DNA from: Hawksworthiomyces lignivorus
Lineage: Eukaryota; Ascomycota; Sordariomycetes; Ophiostomatales; Ophiostomataceae
Assembly (NCBI GenBank): GCA_002917075.1
Contig: NTMA01000037.1
Span: forward strand, 124,001 to 188,000
Reading direction: 5' to 3'
Length of the DNA: 64,000 bases
Part shown: piece after piece, positions 11,177-23,926 of the stretch
Layout: every line of letters begins with the position of its first letter
Numbering within the stretch: the stretch's first letter is position 1
Notes under the pieces: generated by a model
Told to the model about the DNA's origin: nothing
Seen by the model: only the letters and a program-made list of their open reading frames with translations
Databases searched by the model: none
Position numbers and translations under genes: made by a program

Positions 11177-12256
11177 TTTTTGATAACTTAATAGTTAATT
11201 AATAATTAATTAATAGTTATAAATTAACTAACTATATATTTATTATAATAAACAACGTTATATAGTAGAATTCAATTCATTATATACTTAAAACATTTTG
11301 AAGTTTAAAAAACCCATTTATATACGTTAACAACAATACAACTACTATCGAATTTAAAAATATTTTTTTAACTTCAAACGAATAAACTATTATTGAAAAT
11401 TTTAACCTTATTCTAAAAGTTTTTTTAAAACCTTCTACTAAATTACAAGGTCAAGTTTATTTAACTTTACCGAAAGGTTTACTATATATTTAAACGATTT
11501 ATAATAAATTAAACAACTTAATAAAAACTTTTAATATAAAAACTAAAACCGATTTAAAATTAGTAAGTTATTTATTATTTATTGTTTGTTGTTTATTGTT
11601 TATTAACTTTTACTTAATAGACTATATATTTTAATAGCTTTATTAGTGTCATTAATATTGGTATTACTAAGTTAAAAAAATATTTCTCTAAAAAACTTAT
11701 ACAAAATTCGATTAAGAATTATAAATCATTTATAATTAGTTTTATTTTAAACCTTAGGTTTAAAATAACTCATTTTAAAAAGAATGGTTTATTATATCAT
11801 TATACAACTATTTACAACGATATATTAAATATTTTAAAATTCGAATATAATAAATTAGTTTATAATCAATTATTAATTAATTAATTAATTATTTTACTAA
11901 TATTAATAGTATAAAAACTTAATCAATAACGTTAATAACGTTAACACTTTTATTATTTCATTCGACGAATTAAACGACGAATTTGATAATAACTTAAACA
12001 ACGAAGATTTATACAACGTTACTGACGTTGATTTAGATAATTCAGAAAAAGATTTATATATTTCTAAATTATTTATAAAAGATGAAATAACTATATATTT
12101 ATCAAAGAATGAAAAAGATCGAAAAGTAAGTTATTATAATTATTTTACTATCTTTTAACAAAATTACTAACTTATTATTTTTAGACTGAACCGTTAGAAT
12201 ATTGGAAGTTATATACTAAAAAGTTCCCAACTTTAAGTATATTAACTAGACGATAT

Positions 12257-12454
12257 TTGGCTATTCCTACTACTTTTGTTGTTATAGAGGCTATATTTTC
12301 GATTAGTAGTAATATTATTACTAAATCAAGAAATAGACTCTTTCCTGATACGGTTAAAAAATTAATTTTATTAAAAAGTTGGATAGTTAAAGATTTATAT
12401 GATTTAGAGAGGGATTTACAGTTAGTTAACGAAGATGATGAAAAAGATGATTAA
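12257..12454 (+). pseudogene. hAT C-terminal dimerisation domain exon, copy A
   Basis: The exon begins at 12185 after the intron 12126-12184. It encodes LEYWKLYTKKFPTLSILTRR, then YLAIPTTFVVIEAIFSISSN, RNRLFPDTVKKLILLKSW and an acidic tail ending at the TAA at 12452. Family hATC hallmarks are visible: the W before K, the LAIP(T)T stretch, the E-x-x-FS motif and the L-x-P...L-x-x-L-x-x-W box. The matching exon of copy C is 15678-15941. Confidence 0.8.
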
Positions 12455-12684
12455 TTTTTTATTAGTTAGTTAGTTATTTTATTAGTTAGTTGATTATTTT
12501 ATTAGTTAATTAATTTATTAGTTAATTATTTTATTAATTATTTATTATAGTAGTAAAAATTAATTTTAATTTTTTTAATTTTAATTTTAGTATGAGTTTG
12601 AAAAATTAATTTTAGTATGAGATTTTAAAAAATTAATTTTAGTATGACCAAAAATTAAAATTAATTACTAAATTTCCAATCCTG

Positions 12685-14157
12685 TATATATTAAATAAAT
12701 TTATAAATTACAATTTTATAATATATATTAACTATTTAAATTAAAAGATAACTTAATTAATTTTACACCATCTACGTTTTTTAATTTACAATCAAGAAAA
12801 CGAATTCGAATTAATACAATTATTGAGTCTTTTAACGATGATGAAACTTATAACAAAGATTTAAATTTTATTATTAAAAATAATTTATTTTTCAATATTT
12901 TTAATTTAAAATTATGTAAAGATTTATTAAATTATGATTATAAGTAAGTTATATATACATGTATATATATTAATTATTATTAGTTAACTTTTACTTAAAT
13001 ATTAGATGTTTAGCTATTATTAATCGAGAAAGAAATGAAAATATACTAAAAAATATACGACATAAATTCAATTACTTTAAACAACGAATTAAAAAGTAAT
13101 ATTGAAACATTTGGAAGTTTTTCAATTATATTCGATATTTCGAATATGCAAACTACTTAGACATTGTAATAATTGATATTAATGACAAATTTAAGTTAAC
13201 TTATAAACTTATTGGTAAATTAATTAATTATTATTATATATAATTTTTTTTAAAGTTTTTCATTTTATTAATTAATTAATTAAATATTAGGTTTTAACAA
13301 ATTAGTCGATATTTTTTGTTATTAAATAAATAAATTATATAATTAATTATAAAAATATTAATTATATATCGATAATATAGATAGTGTTACACGATAGAAT
13401 TTAACTTATTACATACTTAAACATTTTTGAGTTTAAAAAATCCACTTATTTACATTAATAACAATACAAGCACCATTGACATTATTAAGTTAGAAAACTA
13501 TTTTCCTCAAAAGTTTACACAAAATTGAGTTTAAAATTACAACCCGTTTATAGTTAATTCTATTTTAAACCCCATGCTTAAATGATTTATTTAAAAAAAT
13601 AGTTTATTATATCATTATACAAGTATTTACAATAATGCGTTAGATATTTTAAAATTTAAATATAACAAGTAAATTTAGAATTATTATTTATTTATTTATT
13701 TGATTATTTGATTATTTGATTAACATTAATAGTATAAAAATATTAATTAATAATGTTAATAACGTTGACAATTTTACTATTTTATTCGACGAATGAAATG
13801 ATAAATACGACAATAATCTAAATAACGAAGCTTTATACAACGTTACTAATGTTAATTTAGACAATTCAAAAAAAGCTTTATATATTTTTAAATTGTCTAT
13901 AGAAAATAAATTGAGTATATATTTATCAAAAGATAAAAAAAATCGAAGAGTAAAAATTATTTAAAATTATTTACAATTAACTTCTAAAAATTAATATTAA
14001 TTTATTAATAGATTGAACCATTGGACTATTGGAAGCTGTATACTAAAATGTTTCGAACGTTAAACATATCAATTAGACGATATTTAAGTATTCCTACTAC
14101 TTCAGCTACTATAGAGACTGTTTTTTCAGGTGGTAGTAATATTATTACTAAACCAAG
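12685..14157 (+). mobile_element. hAT transposon copy B, internally deleted
   Basis: From about 12745 the sequence parallels copy A: both share CAATCAAGAAAACGAATTCG, and an intron begins at TATAAGTAAG near 12950. The middle of the transposase is missing around 13310-13380. The C-terminal domain starts near 14011 (YWKLYTKMF, then RYLSIPTTSATIETVFS) and stops abruptly at 14157, where an LTR begins. No left or right terminal repeat belongs clearly to this copy. It is dead by deletion rather than by point mutation. Confidence 0.65.
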
Positions 14158-14317
14158 TGTAACAAAATAGCCTATAGCTCACGATGCGTGACAAGATTGG
14201 AACAATAGTCAATTCATAAAGGGTTTGGGATCAAAGACTTCAGCTTACAATAAGTTGATTTCGAATTATATATATAAATAATTCAGAATCATTTAATATA
14301 TAATTAAAGTTGTTATA
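14158..14317 (+). repeat. short LTR related to 2460-2754
   Basis: Begins TGTAACAA and ends TTGTTATA, which is the complement TTGTTACA with one C-to-T change. The first 95 bases align to the LTR at 2460 through CTCACGATGCGTGACAAGAT and the stretch AAGACTTCAGCTTAC; the middle is shorter. Flanking bases CCAAG and ACTGG are not a duplication. Left of it is a plus-strand hAT fragment, and right of it a minus-strand hAT fragment. Confidence 0.6.
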
Positions 14318-14780
14318 ACTGGGTTTTTTTAAATTTTTTAGTAATATTAACCCCTTCATTACTACTGTGTACAGTAATGTGTAAAAAAGTAGTAGGTTCG
14401 GATTCACCAGTTGAAATATATAAATCAGAATCCATTGTTAATAAAATAATAGTAAATAGTAATAATAACTTAAGTTATATAAATAAAATTAAAAGATTGA
14501 ATTAAAACATTAATTAAGAGAGTAGTGAAATATTTATACTTTTTAAAGTTATTTCTAGTTATTTTTTGAATCTTCTAGAATTATTAATTATTAATAACTA
14601 TAGTTATTTCTAATTAATTCTAGAAATTCTAAAATTATTTATTAATAATAGTTATTTTTTAAAATTTTAATTTTTTAATTATACTAGAATTAATTACTAA
14701 AACTAATTCTAGTATATTAAAATTAATTTAAATTTTAGTCATACTAATACTAAAATTAAGAAATTAATTTCCCAACCTTG
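14318..14780 (-). mobile_element. hAT fragment D: 5' end with first exon
   Basis: Read on the minus strand, this starts at 14780 with CAAGGTTGGGAAATTAATTT, a terminal repeat close to CAGGGTTGG of the MITE at 25072. A leader of about 340 bases follows, rich in TACTAAAATTAATT-type repeats. A start codon near 14434 begins MDSDLYISTGESEP. Copy C starts in the same way with MDSDEYTPINL. The reading frame is cut off at 14318 by the LTR. Confidence 0.65.
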
Positions 14781-15677
14781 GAAATAACATTAAATTTATA
14801 TAATAAAATATTTAAAAGAATAAAACTTTTTATATTAAATTAATAATTAATGGATTAATTTATATTTTAACTAAAAGTCCTCTTAAAGGTAACCTTCTTA
14901 CACTATCTCCTTTCTTCCTAAATGACGCTTCGATATTACTCCACCAACGTCGACGTATTTAGATCGAGAAATAATTTATCGTAAGAGGGACAGTTTTTTA
15001 GGTCCTTCAGTAACGTGGTCGACACTATAACGGTCACTGTAGTATTATAGTTTCTTTTATTTATTTATTTTTAAGATTTACCGAAACGACGATTTAAAGA
15101 TGACGACGGTAGGTTGATCATTACGGTAATATGAAAGTCATTTGTTTCGATGTTCGATAAAGAGTTAAAAGATAAATATTTTTATTTATATCGTTTGATA
15201 TATTAATAGTCTTTATCGTTTAAAGTGTTTATATATATTCAGTGTTCTTTTGTCTTTTTTATTGGTTTTTCATATATATCGTTTATATATCGTAATTTTT
15301 TTTGAAAAGTTTTATATATTTTTGGAGGTTATTTACGGTTTTTGTTACTTTTTATTTATCTTTTTCTAACGAATACGTTGGTCTCAATGGATATTTATCG
15401 TAGAATTAACGTAGATTTTAAATAAGTTGAAAGATAGTTCAATCGACTTATAATCAGTGTTGTGAAATTAGTCTATTAGTCTAGTCCGGGGCCGGACTAA
15501 TACTAACTAAGACTAATATTAGTCCGGACTAACATTAGTCCGGTATAGGTCGGGCTAATACTAATGGACTAATATTAGTCCGGACTAATTTTAGTCAGAC
15601 TAATGGACTAATGTAAATAAATATAAATATTATATAAATATTTTAAAAAAAATTTACTAAAATTTAATAAATATTAA

Positions 15678-18505
15678 CTAATCCTCTATATCGTGATCAC
15701 TATCAAATAATTCTTTTTCTAACTCTTTTAAGTCCTTAATTTTCCAACTTTTTAATAAAATAATTTTTTTAACCGTATTAGGTAATAACCTATTTCTTTT
15801 TTTAGTAATCATATTATTAGTCATAGAAAATGTGCTTTCAATAGCAGCAGAGGTAACAGGAATTGCTAAATATCGTCTAACTAAAATACTTAAAATAGGG
15901 TATTTTGAAGAATATAACTTCCAATATTCCAAAATATTAGTCTATTAAATAATTAGTATTTTTAATATATATATTATAAAATTCATATAACCTACTTCTC
16001 TAAATTCTTCATTTTCTGAAAAATATATAATATATTCTTCTTTTAATGAAGATTTAGATATATATAATTCTTTATCTGAATCGTCATTATTATTAGATGA
16101 CGATGACGATGAAGCATTATAAATATCTTCATTTAATTCATCAAAGGAAATATTCATAATATTATCAATATTATTAACTTTTTGTTTAAGTCTATATTTA
16201 TTAGTAAAATTTTAATAATAATTTAATAAATATTGAAAAACTTACTCATAATATTCATCTTTTAGTAAATTTATAACATCTTCTTTAATATAGGAATAAT
16301 GATATAATAAACCATTTTCTTTAAAATGTTTAATTTTAAATCTAAGGTCTAAAATATGACTTAAAATATATGATTTATAATTGATTAAGATATCAGACTT
16401 TAATTGTTGTGGGAAATATTTTTCCAACTTTTTTATAACGGTAATAAAGTTATTAAAATAAATAATCTAAATTATAAATAATTAATATCATATAATATAA
16501 ATAAATAATAAATAGTAAATAACTTACCAATTCTGGTGTATTTTGTTTTTCAGAATTAAAATGAATTATTAAATTATTTAACTTATTATATATAGTATAT
16601 ATATATAATAAAGTTATAGGTAAAGTTGTATAAATCTGACCTTGTAATTTAATAGTAGGTTTTAAAAAAATTTCAAATATTTGAATAAGATTTTTAATAA
16701 TAAACCATTCTTTAGAATTTAAAAAAATATTTTTAAATTCGTCAATAGTTGTATTATTATTAATATAAATTAATGGTTCTTTTAAACTAAAAAAGATTTT
16801 AACATATAATAAGTTGAATTCCATCTTGTAACGTTATCTAATTAATTAATTAGTTTTTTTTATTAAAAAAATCAATTAAATAATTAATACTAACCTAAAG
16901 AAATAACTTTAACGTTAAAATTCGAAAATAATTCATTTTGTCGAATAGTTATTTCTATACCATATTGTAATAATTCTCGAATTTCGTGTTTATATTTAAG
17001 TAATATAACAATTCGTCGTATTCGATTAATAATATCTATTAATTAAAATTAATAAAATTAAATAAAATTAAATAATAATTAAAACTTACTATTATTATTA
17101 TGACTATTCGTATTAGAAAAATTAATTGAATAATTAGTTATAAATTCAATAGTTGTTGAATTAGAAATATAATCGTTTAATATATCTTTTGCGACTAAAT
17201 TTATAATATGTACAATACATTTAATATCGTTATTAAATTCCGTATATAATAATTTATTATATTCATTTTGAAATGAATTTATAAATGTATTATTATTCGA
17301 AACGTTGTCTCGAGTAATATTAATTATAAATTAGTATAATATATAATATTAATATTTATTTAATAAATTACCTAAATATATTTTTAATACTTAATACTGA
17401 ATATTCTTTAAGAATATTTAAAAATTCAGTATAAATATATTGATCGGTATGTAATTTTATTAATTCATTAAAATCTAATTAAATTAGTTATATACTTTAA
17501 TAAAACTTAAAAATATCAATTTACCTATAAGTTTATAAATTAATTTAAAATCAGAATTTATATAGACTAATATAACGTTTATATAAACTGTTTGTATTAT
17601 AAAAGTCCATATATCAAACGTTATAGAAAAACTACCAAACGTTTTAATATTTTCCTCAAGTTTAGTATTAAAAATTAATAAATTATATTGATATATATTA
17701 TTTAGTATATTTATAATTTTAAATCGATTAATAATAAAAACCGATCTAAATAATTAATGTTATTATTTTTAAAATTAAAATTAAAATTTAAACTTACTAA
17801 TTATAATATTCTAATAAATCCTTAAACGAATTAGATTCAAGAATATTAAAAGATAAATTATTACTAATAATAAAATTAAGTATTTTATTATAAACTTCGT
17901 CTTCGTTAAAATCAATCTCCATATTTGTATTAGATCGAATTCGTTTTCGTAATGTTAAATTAAAAAAACTATTAATATTTTTTGTAATTGTATCAATTAT
18001 TAAAATATTAATAAATAATTAAATAAATAAATTAATAAATAAATAAATAGAAAATCAATTAATTAATTAACTTACTTTTTTGTAATGTTTTTTCTGATTT
18101 TTTATTATAAACTATATTTAGGTGATGTCTTTTATAATGTCGTACATAATTCGAACTTATAAAATTTTGTAAAATGTCGATTTTTTTATAACCACAACTA
18201 AAATAAATAATATTAATATCTTTAATAATAATTATTAATATAAATAAAAAACCATATCTAGTACATTGAACTAATATACGTCGAAGTTCGTTTGGTTTAT
18301 AAGGTAGTAAAGTCCTTTTAACTAATTTATTATTAATTATATATATAGATGAATTTTTATCATTTAATATATAATTAATACTATTTAAATTAGATAATCT
18401 ATTAACTTTTTCTGAATTAGTTTCTTCATTACTATTAGTTATAAATGAAGAACTAATTTCAGAATCAGTATTTAGATTAATAGGTGTATATTCGTCGGAA
18501 TCCAT
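15678..18505 (-). pseudogene. hAT transposase gene of copy C, multi-exon, nearly intact
   Basis: Exon 1 is 18505-18076 (MDSDEYTP..., then a CGYKK...HYKRHH stretch that could be a BED-type zinc finger), followed by a GTAAGT donor at 18075. Later exons carry the core block with NNNTFINSFQNEYNKLL and VHIINLVAKDIL near 17330-17150. Next come a frame at 16824-16453, frames at 16427-16242 and 16157-15996, and the hATC exon 15941-15678 (EYWKLYSSKYP, RRYLAIPVTSAAIESTFS, RNRLLPNTVKKIILLKSW). The last intron is 15995-15942. At the exon junction near 17805/17731 the codon read as Lys in copies A and B becomes TAA, so I call it a pseudogene. Alternative splicing around it was not excluded. Confidence 0.7.
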
Positions 18506-18587
18506 ATTGAAATAAAACTTAATGAATATAAAATATTTGAAACTTTAAAGGGGGATATTGACTCATAATATATATATATATATATAT

Positions 18588-19170
18588 TGAAATTATTAAT
18601 TGAATTATTGGTTTTTTAGATTATCAATCAAATTATAAATTGTTTTAGATTATTAATTATACTATTGAAATTTTTTAAATTATCGATTAAACTATTGGTT
18701 TTTTTAGATTATTGATTACATTATTAATTTTTTTCAGACTATTGATTATACTATTGATTTTTTTTTAGACTATTAATTATACTGTTGATTTTTTTTGGAC
18801 TATTCATTTTAATATTGACTTTTTTTAGATTATTGATTGTATTATTGAATTTGTTTAAACTATTGATTATTTTATTATTTTTTTTAACTATTGATTTTTT
18901 TTTAAACTATTAATTATACTATTGATTTTTTTCAAACTATTGATTGTACTATTGATTTTTTTTTAGACTATTGATTATATTATTGATTTTTTTTAGACTA
19001 TTGATTATACTATTGATTTTTTTCAAACTATTGATTGTACTATTGAATTTTTTTTAGACTATTCATTATAATATTGATTTTTTTTAGATTATTGATTGTA
19101 CTATTGATTTTTTTAAACTATTGATTAAATTGTTGATTTTTAAAACTATTATACCAATTATTGATTTTTA
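18588..19170. repeat. AT-rich minisatellite, about 30-bp period, inside hAT copy C
   Basis: Roughly 18-19 imperfect head-to-tail units of about 30 bases, each containing TTTTTTTAGACTATTGATTA or a close variant. The array lies between the 5' terminal region of the element and the transposase start codon, so it would form the leader or promoter of the gene. Upstream of the array toward 18560 is a short (AT)n run. Confidence 0.85.
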
Positions 19171-21746
19171 TTTTTCTATTTAAAATTTTATTATTTTTAA
19201 TTCAAAATTTAGATATAAAAATAACCCTTAATTCCTTTTATTTTTTGTTTATTTTCTATACTTATATTACATCAAAATATATCAACTTTGTTATAAATCA
19301 GGTAAACATAGTTTTTCTATAACTTTATTTTAGTTAGATTAATTAAAATATATATTTATATATATCTTTTTATATATATTATATATTGTATTTATAGATA
19401 TAGTTTATTTCTTATGACGTCATTTATTATTAGATAAGTTATAAAAGGCTAACGCTTACTAGATTTATAAATATTTAATCATTTTTTTAACTATATATAG
19501 TTATTAAGAATTATATTATTAGTCCGATTAGTCCGTGGACTAATACCGGACTAACTAATACGGACTAGGCCTAGTCCGGGACCGGACTAATACTAATATT
19601 AGTCCGTATTAGTTAGTCCGGGGTCGGACTAATACTAATGGACTAATATTAGTCCAGACTAATACAAATTAGTCCGGACTTTTATCACAACACTGTTTAT
19701 AATGTAATTTTTTTATCTATAAATAAACGATTACTTTATTTCGAGAAATAAACGATTCATGTTTTCTTTCGAAGTTATTTTTTATATTGATTTAAAAATC
19801 CTTTAGTAAATAAATATAATTATTGTAAAAAATAATAACTTTTAATTAATATATCTTTTAACTTTATAAATTTATATCTAATAACTATATAGTTATAATA
19901 GTTTTTACCTTTACGAAATATTTATAAATATTATTATTATATCGATAGCTCTTTAATATTTTAAAAGAGTGGAGTTTAACTTTTAACTTAAAGAAAAAAA
20001 AATAATAAAATAATTTTATATAATAAAGTAACGTTGACAATAATTAAACGTTTTATTTATGATATATATATTATTATATAAGTAATATCTTAAGTAATTA
20101 CCTTTGTGTATAAATAATAAATAAAAAAACTTATTATATTTATAAACATTGATAATAAACGGTATAAATTGGTAGAACTTTTTTATTTTAGTATTTGGTA
20201 AACGTTGACGAATAGTAATAGATCCTTTAAATATTATTTAATTTAACCTAATATATTTAAACTCTTTTTAACGACATTTACAATAAATAGTATATTATTA
20301 TTATCGATCCGACTAATGATCGTCGATAACTCAAAGACTCAAGAGTTGGTTTAATTTTATATATCTATAATAAATTTTTACGATACTTTATATAAGGTTG
20401 TAGAAAGAGATATAATACGCCCGTGTATAAGCGTTGACGTATTGATTATTACTTTTAATACGTCTACGGAATAAAAAATATTAAATCGTCTAACAAAGAA
20501 CAATAAATTAATATAGTTATAAACCCTCCTTTTAGTCGTTTTAATTAACAAAAATGGTGTCGATTAAACGATGAAAATTTTTATAGATATAGAGACTATA
20601 GGGTTATTTAAAAAAAAACTTTGGAGGATGTTATAGACTCTCTAATATAGTTTTAAACTAACGTAGACTATACTTTATTTTATTTGATAAGTTTTTTCTC
20701 CTTTAGTCTATAAGCTCTCGTTAATTAATATTAAGAATTTTGACAATCGAAAACTCTCTCTTCTATAGTTTATGATAATTACCTTTCTTCGATAAAGGAT
20801 AACGGTCTTTATTGGTCGACAAGATTAATTAAATATATTGTAGTTTTGTCGGTGTTTTATGATGTACCTTCCGTCTTAGGCTTAGTTTTCTTTAATCCTC
20901 TTATTTCGAAAAACTTCGATAAAGTTTTAAGGGCGGAGAAATAAATATAGTCAGAGGTTATATAATAGGTCTCAAAACACAATAGGTAGTTAAAAAAGTA
21001 GCCGTTGATTAAAAGTAAAATATAAAAATATACTCTCAATATTTATTTAATTTTTTATACTTTTACGAGGTTTTCTTAAGATAACGTTTTAATAGTATAA
21101 ATATATTGACGAAGTATTTTTCAAGGTTTTAAATGTTATACTCTACCGACCAACCCTTTTATTTAATTAAAAATCTTTTTGTTGGGTCGTCGTCTTTATA
21201 TATTACGATATTTTTAACTTTATATTTTTTATCCGTCAACCAAGTTAAAAATTAGTATGATGTCGTCATTTGGGATTTAATTAATTTACAACTCCAACGA
21301 AAAGACGGAAAAAATATTGTAAATCTTTATATATTTAGTAGATAAAGTAACCTTATGAGTTTAAGTATTTATTTTTTTAAATCCTTTATGTATATATACA
21401 TTAATATAGTTTTTTTACCGTTAACGAATCGGAATTTTTTTGTAAATAGATTTACGATTTAACTTTTTGTAAACTTTTAGAGGTTATATTTTTATTGTAA
21501 TGTTTTTTTTATATTTAAATTTATTTTTTAATACTTTTTTATTTTCGTTTTTACGATAAAAGTTTTATAAATAAATTTAATAACATCTTCGATTTTAATT
21601 TTATTTTCGTAATTTTTAATTCACTCGATTATATAAAAGTAATATTTATATAAAGTTTTAAATGACGAAGTATTAATAGTTGTATAAAAATGATTATTAT
21701 ACGAAAATACGACGTTTAATAAAACTTTAGTCTAAAGTAACAGTTG

Positions 21747-21750
21747 TTGG

Positions 21751-21780
<30 letters not shown>
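21747..21780. repeat. (TA)n microsatellite
   Basis: A run of alternating TA of about 34 bases within the degraded gypsy remnant G2. No function is apparent. Confidence 0.8.
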
Positions 21781-21781
<1 letters not shown>

Positions 21782-22989
21782 TTCTTAAATAATTAATAAA
21801 CCTTTTTGATTTAACTATTAATCTAAAGGTAATAAACAATAAATAAACAAAAAAAATTCTTATAATTTAATTTATTAAAATTAAAATTAATTCGTCAATG
21901 GTGGTTTTTATTATTAATTATTTTTTTTTAAAAGTACTGTATTATATCTCGATATACTTATAGAATAATTGACTAAGTTTTATCGTTCAGATTGTTTTTT
22001 GGGTCGTAATATATATTATAAACTTGGTATATCGGTTTATAATTATAAACGTAAAGTCGTAAATGACGTTAAAACGAACATTAAACGATAAACTTAAGAT
22101 AAAGTTTATACTTAATTCTTTTTTAAAAAGAAAAGTACTCGGGATATTAACAACGGTTATAATTGATCGTAAAATTTATAATATAAAACTCGGGTTTTTA
22201 AATATATCGAACAATTTTCAATATATCAACGGACATTCTCCGAAAGACCTTTTAATAAAACTTATAGATAAATAGTTCTTTTATACGATAGACACTTAAA
22301 TGACTTATTTTAAAATTATCGTAATGAAAAAATAATAACTTTTAACGTAAACTTTTTTTTAAAGATATAAATACTCGATTTCGAAATAATAATAACTCGT
22401 TTTTGTTGATTTTACAGTCTCTTTTTACTCCGACGTTATAAATACAAACTACTTATAACACTACGGCTCTATTACAACGTTGTAGATTTAATATATATAT
22501 ATATAATAAACGTTTTATCTTTTTACTATATATGGATTTATTAAATAACGATTTTTTAAATATTTAATATGAAAATAATAAATTATCTTTAACTCTACTC
22601 TTCTCTATACTTATATCTTTATAAGACGGAGTTTCGATGAATTTAAGACGGTTAATCGAGTGGTACTCTTTTGAGACTTAGTCCGAAAACGAGTTATAAT
22701 AATAATAACGTAAATATATATTATTTTATCGAACGTTAAAAGTTATCCGACATCAATAATGGTCTAAAGTTTAAAACCCAATCGTCTTTAAATAGTATAC
22801 GACTATACCGTTTATATAAAAAATATACATACTTTTATAAAATCTGTCGATTTATTTTTTCGTTGTTGGAGCGACCGTCTTACACGTCGGTGATTCGTCG
22901 ACAAACGTTAATTTTTCTATTAAAATAAAAAAAAAATTATAATAGAGGATTTCGTCTACTATATAATTTGGTCGTCGAGATAATATATT

Positions 22990-23320
22990 AATAGAATTGG
23001 TGGTATTCACACGGTATTATATATTAAAGTCGAAAAACCCGAGTCGGAAGATATATCTAGTTAAATGATCATCTTAAAGGTTTTTCGTCGATATATCTAC
23101 GATGTTTTTTAGAGTTTGGTAGTTTATAAAGATTAAAGTTTTATTTAATACTTTGTCGAGGAAATATTACTAATCCTCGAAACTCTTTACTATAATTAAT
23201 AATTTTTATTAACCAATTTTGTATCTCGTGTCCCAATCGAAGAGCTTCCTAAAGAAGAAGACAACTAAATGTTAGTAGGTATCGTTATAAAATTATAAAA
23301 GTATATCTCTAAATATATAT
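22990..23320 (-). pseudogene. gypsy RNase H, C-terminal half (G2)
   Basis: The minus strand reads TYRHLVVFFFRKLFDWDTRY, then KLLIIVKSFED, NKTLIFINYQTLKNIVD, RYIFRLGFFDFNI and ILSRRPNYIVDE. This is the end of Ty3/gypsy RNase H (family: PVAFFSRKLSPAExNYxIxDKELLAIVKAFxEWRHYLEG...TDHKNL...ADALSRRPDY). Stops replace Trp, Arg and Gln codons. The N-terminal half lies on the other side of the solo LTR. Confidence 0.8.
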
Positions 23321-23334
23321 ATTAATATATTAAT

Positions 23335-23921
23335 TGTTGAGCTACAGCACCTCACCGCACTGTAGAGCAACAGGTCACAGCAGAGTAAGCACTAATTGAC
23401 TAGGGCCTTGTGGGGCATGCAGGGCCTGTAAGGCCCTGTAATATAGTCAAATTTGACACCAAACTTATAAATTCAATAACTAACCAACCAGTATAGCTAT
23501 AGGGACCAATGTGGGACTGTTGAGAAGAGAATTTTCTACTTCTCATAGTCCCACCGTCGTCTTGGTACTCAGAGCTTTGGGAAAGGCCAGGGTGCTCACA
23601 AAATTATTTTTCCGCAAAACTATTTTTGTATGGGAAAAATCAAAAATCGACTCACCACTATGGCAATACCCCCTGTCAGCCCAACGGTCTACACCAAAAC
23701 ACCCTCGAGGGTAAGCAAGCGTCGAGGGTAGGCAGACGTCGAGGGTAGTCAAACCTTCCAATTACTCTATACTATTTTAGGTCATAACTAGGCTAGATCC
23801 TAACCTACTGATTAGTAAGTTATACCCTCCTGCTCAGAAAAATTCAACCTATATAACAGTGATGTTTATGTAAGCAGTAGGTCCAAGAATCCACCGTAGT
23901 AATACCGTGTCAGGTTTAACA
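23335..23921 (+). repeat. solo LTR (copy 2 of LTR family 2), unmutated, TSD ttaat
   Basis: A 587-bp segment begins TGTTGAGCTACAGC and ends GGTTTAACA, with 5-bp duplications TTAAT at 23330-23334 and 23922-23926. It splits the gypsy RNase H frame cleanly: the ETDA-equivalent codons end near 23927 and the HPVAFFSRKL-equivalent resumes near 23300. Internally it holds three GTCGAGGGTA-type units near 23705-23745. Its composition is normal, whereas the homologous copy at 8033-8826 is heavily mutated. Frames inside it (67-72 codons) are not considered genes. Confidence 0.9.
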
Positions 23922-23926
23922 TTAAT

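Larger units (their letters stand above)
9760..12684 (+). mobile_element. hAT transposon copy A (left end missing)
   Basis: Coding sequence for an hAT transposase lies between about 9760 and 12454. It is followed by a 3' region rich in the subterminal motif AATTTTAGTATGA and by a right end CCAATCCTG at 12676-12684. That end is one transition from CCAACCCTG, the right end of the MITE at 25461. Short introns interrupt the coding part: 9985-10041, 10241-10315, about 10537-10607 and 12126-12184, several with GTAAGT donors and ACTAAC before TTAG. No left terminal repeat was found. The copy is AT-rich but retains long readable exons, unlike the gypsy remnants. Confidence 0.75.
15455..19695 (-). mobile_element. 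complete hAT transposon (copy C) with TIRs and 8-bp TSD
   Basis: The ends are CAGTGTTGTGA at 15455 and TCACAACACTG at 19685-19695, a perfect 11-bp inverted pair. They are flanked by CTTATAAT (15447-15454) and TTTATAAT (19696-19703), an 8-bp target duplication with one C/T difference. Both subterminal regions (about 15475-15605 and 19520-19675) are packed with the palindrome GGACTAATATTAGTCC and variants. The transposase reads on the minus strand from 18505 to 15678. Upstream of it lies a minisatellite leader (18588-19170). The element is inserted in the gypsy remnant G2 and is far less mutated than it. Confidence 0.9.

Noticed and set aside
22063..22275. 70-codon frame MTLKRTLNDKLKIKF... in G2
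   Set aside because: A stop precedes the ATG directly, it lies on the opposite strand to pol, and no domain was recognised. A gag relic cannot be excluded but is not supported.
23511..23761. Frames of 67 and 72 codons in the solo LTR
   Set aside because: They lie within an LTR with clear ends and duplication and overlap on opposite strands.
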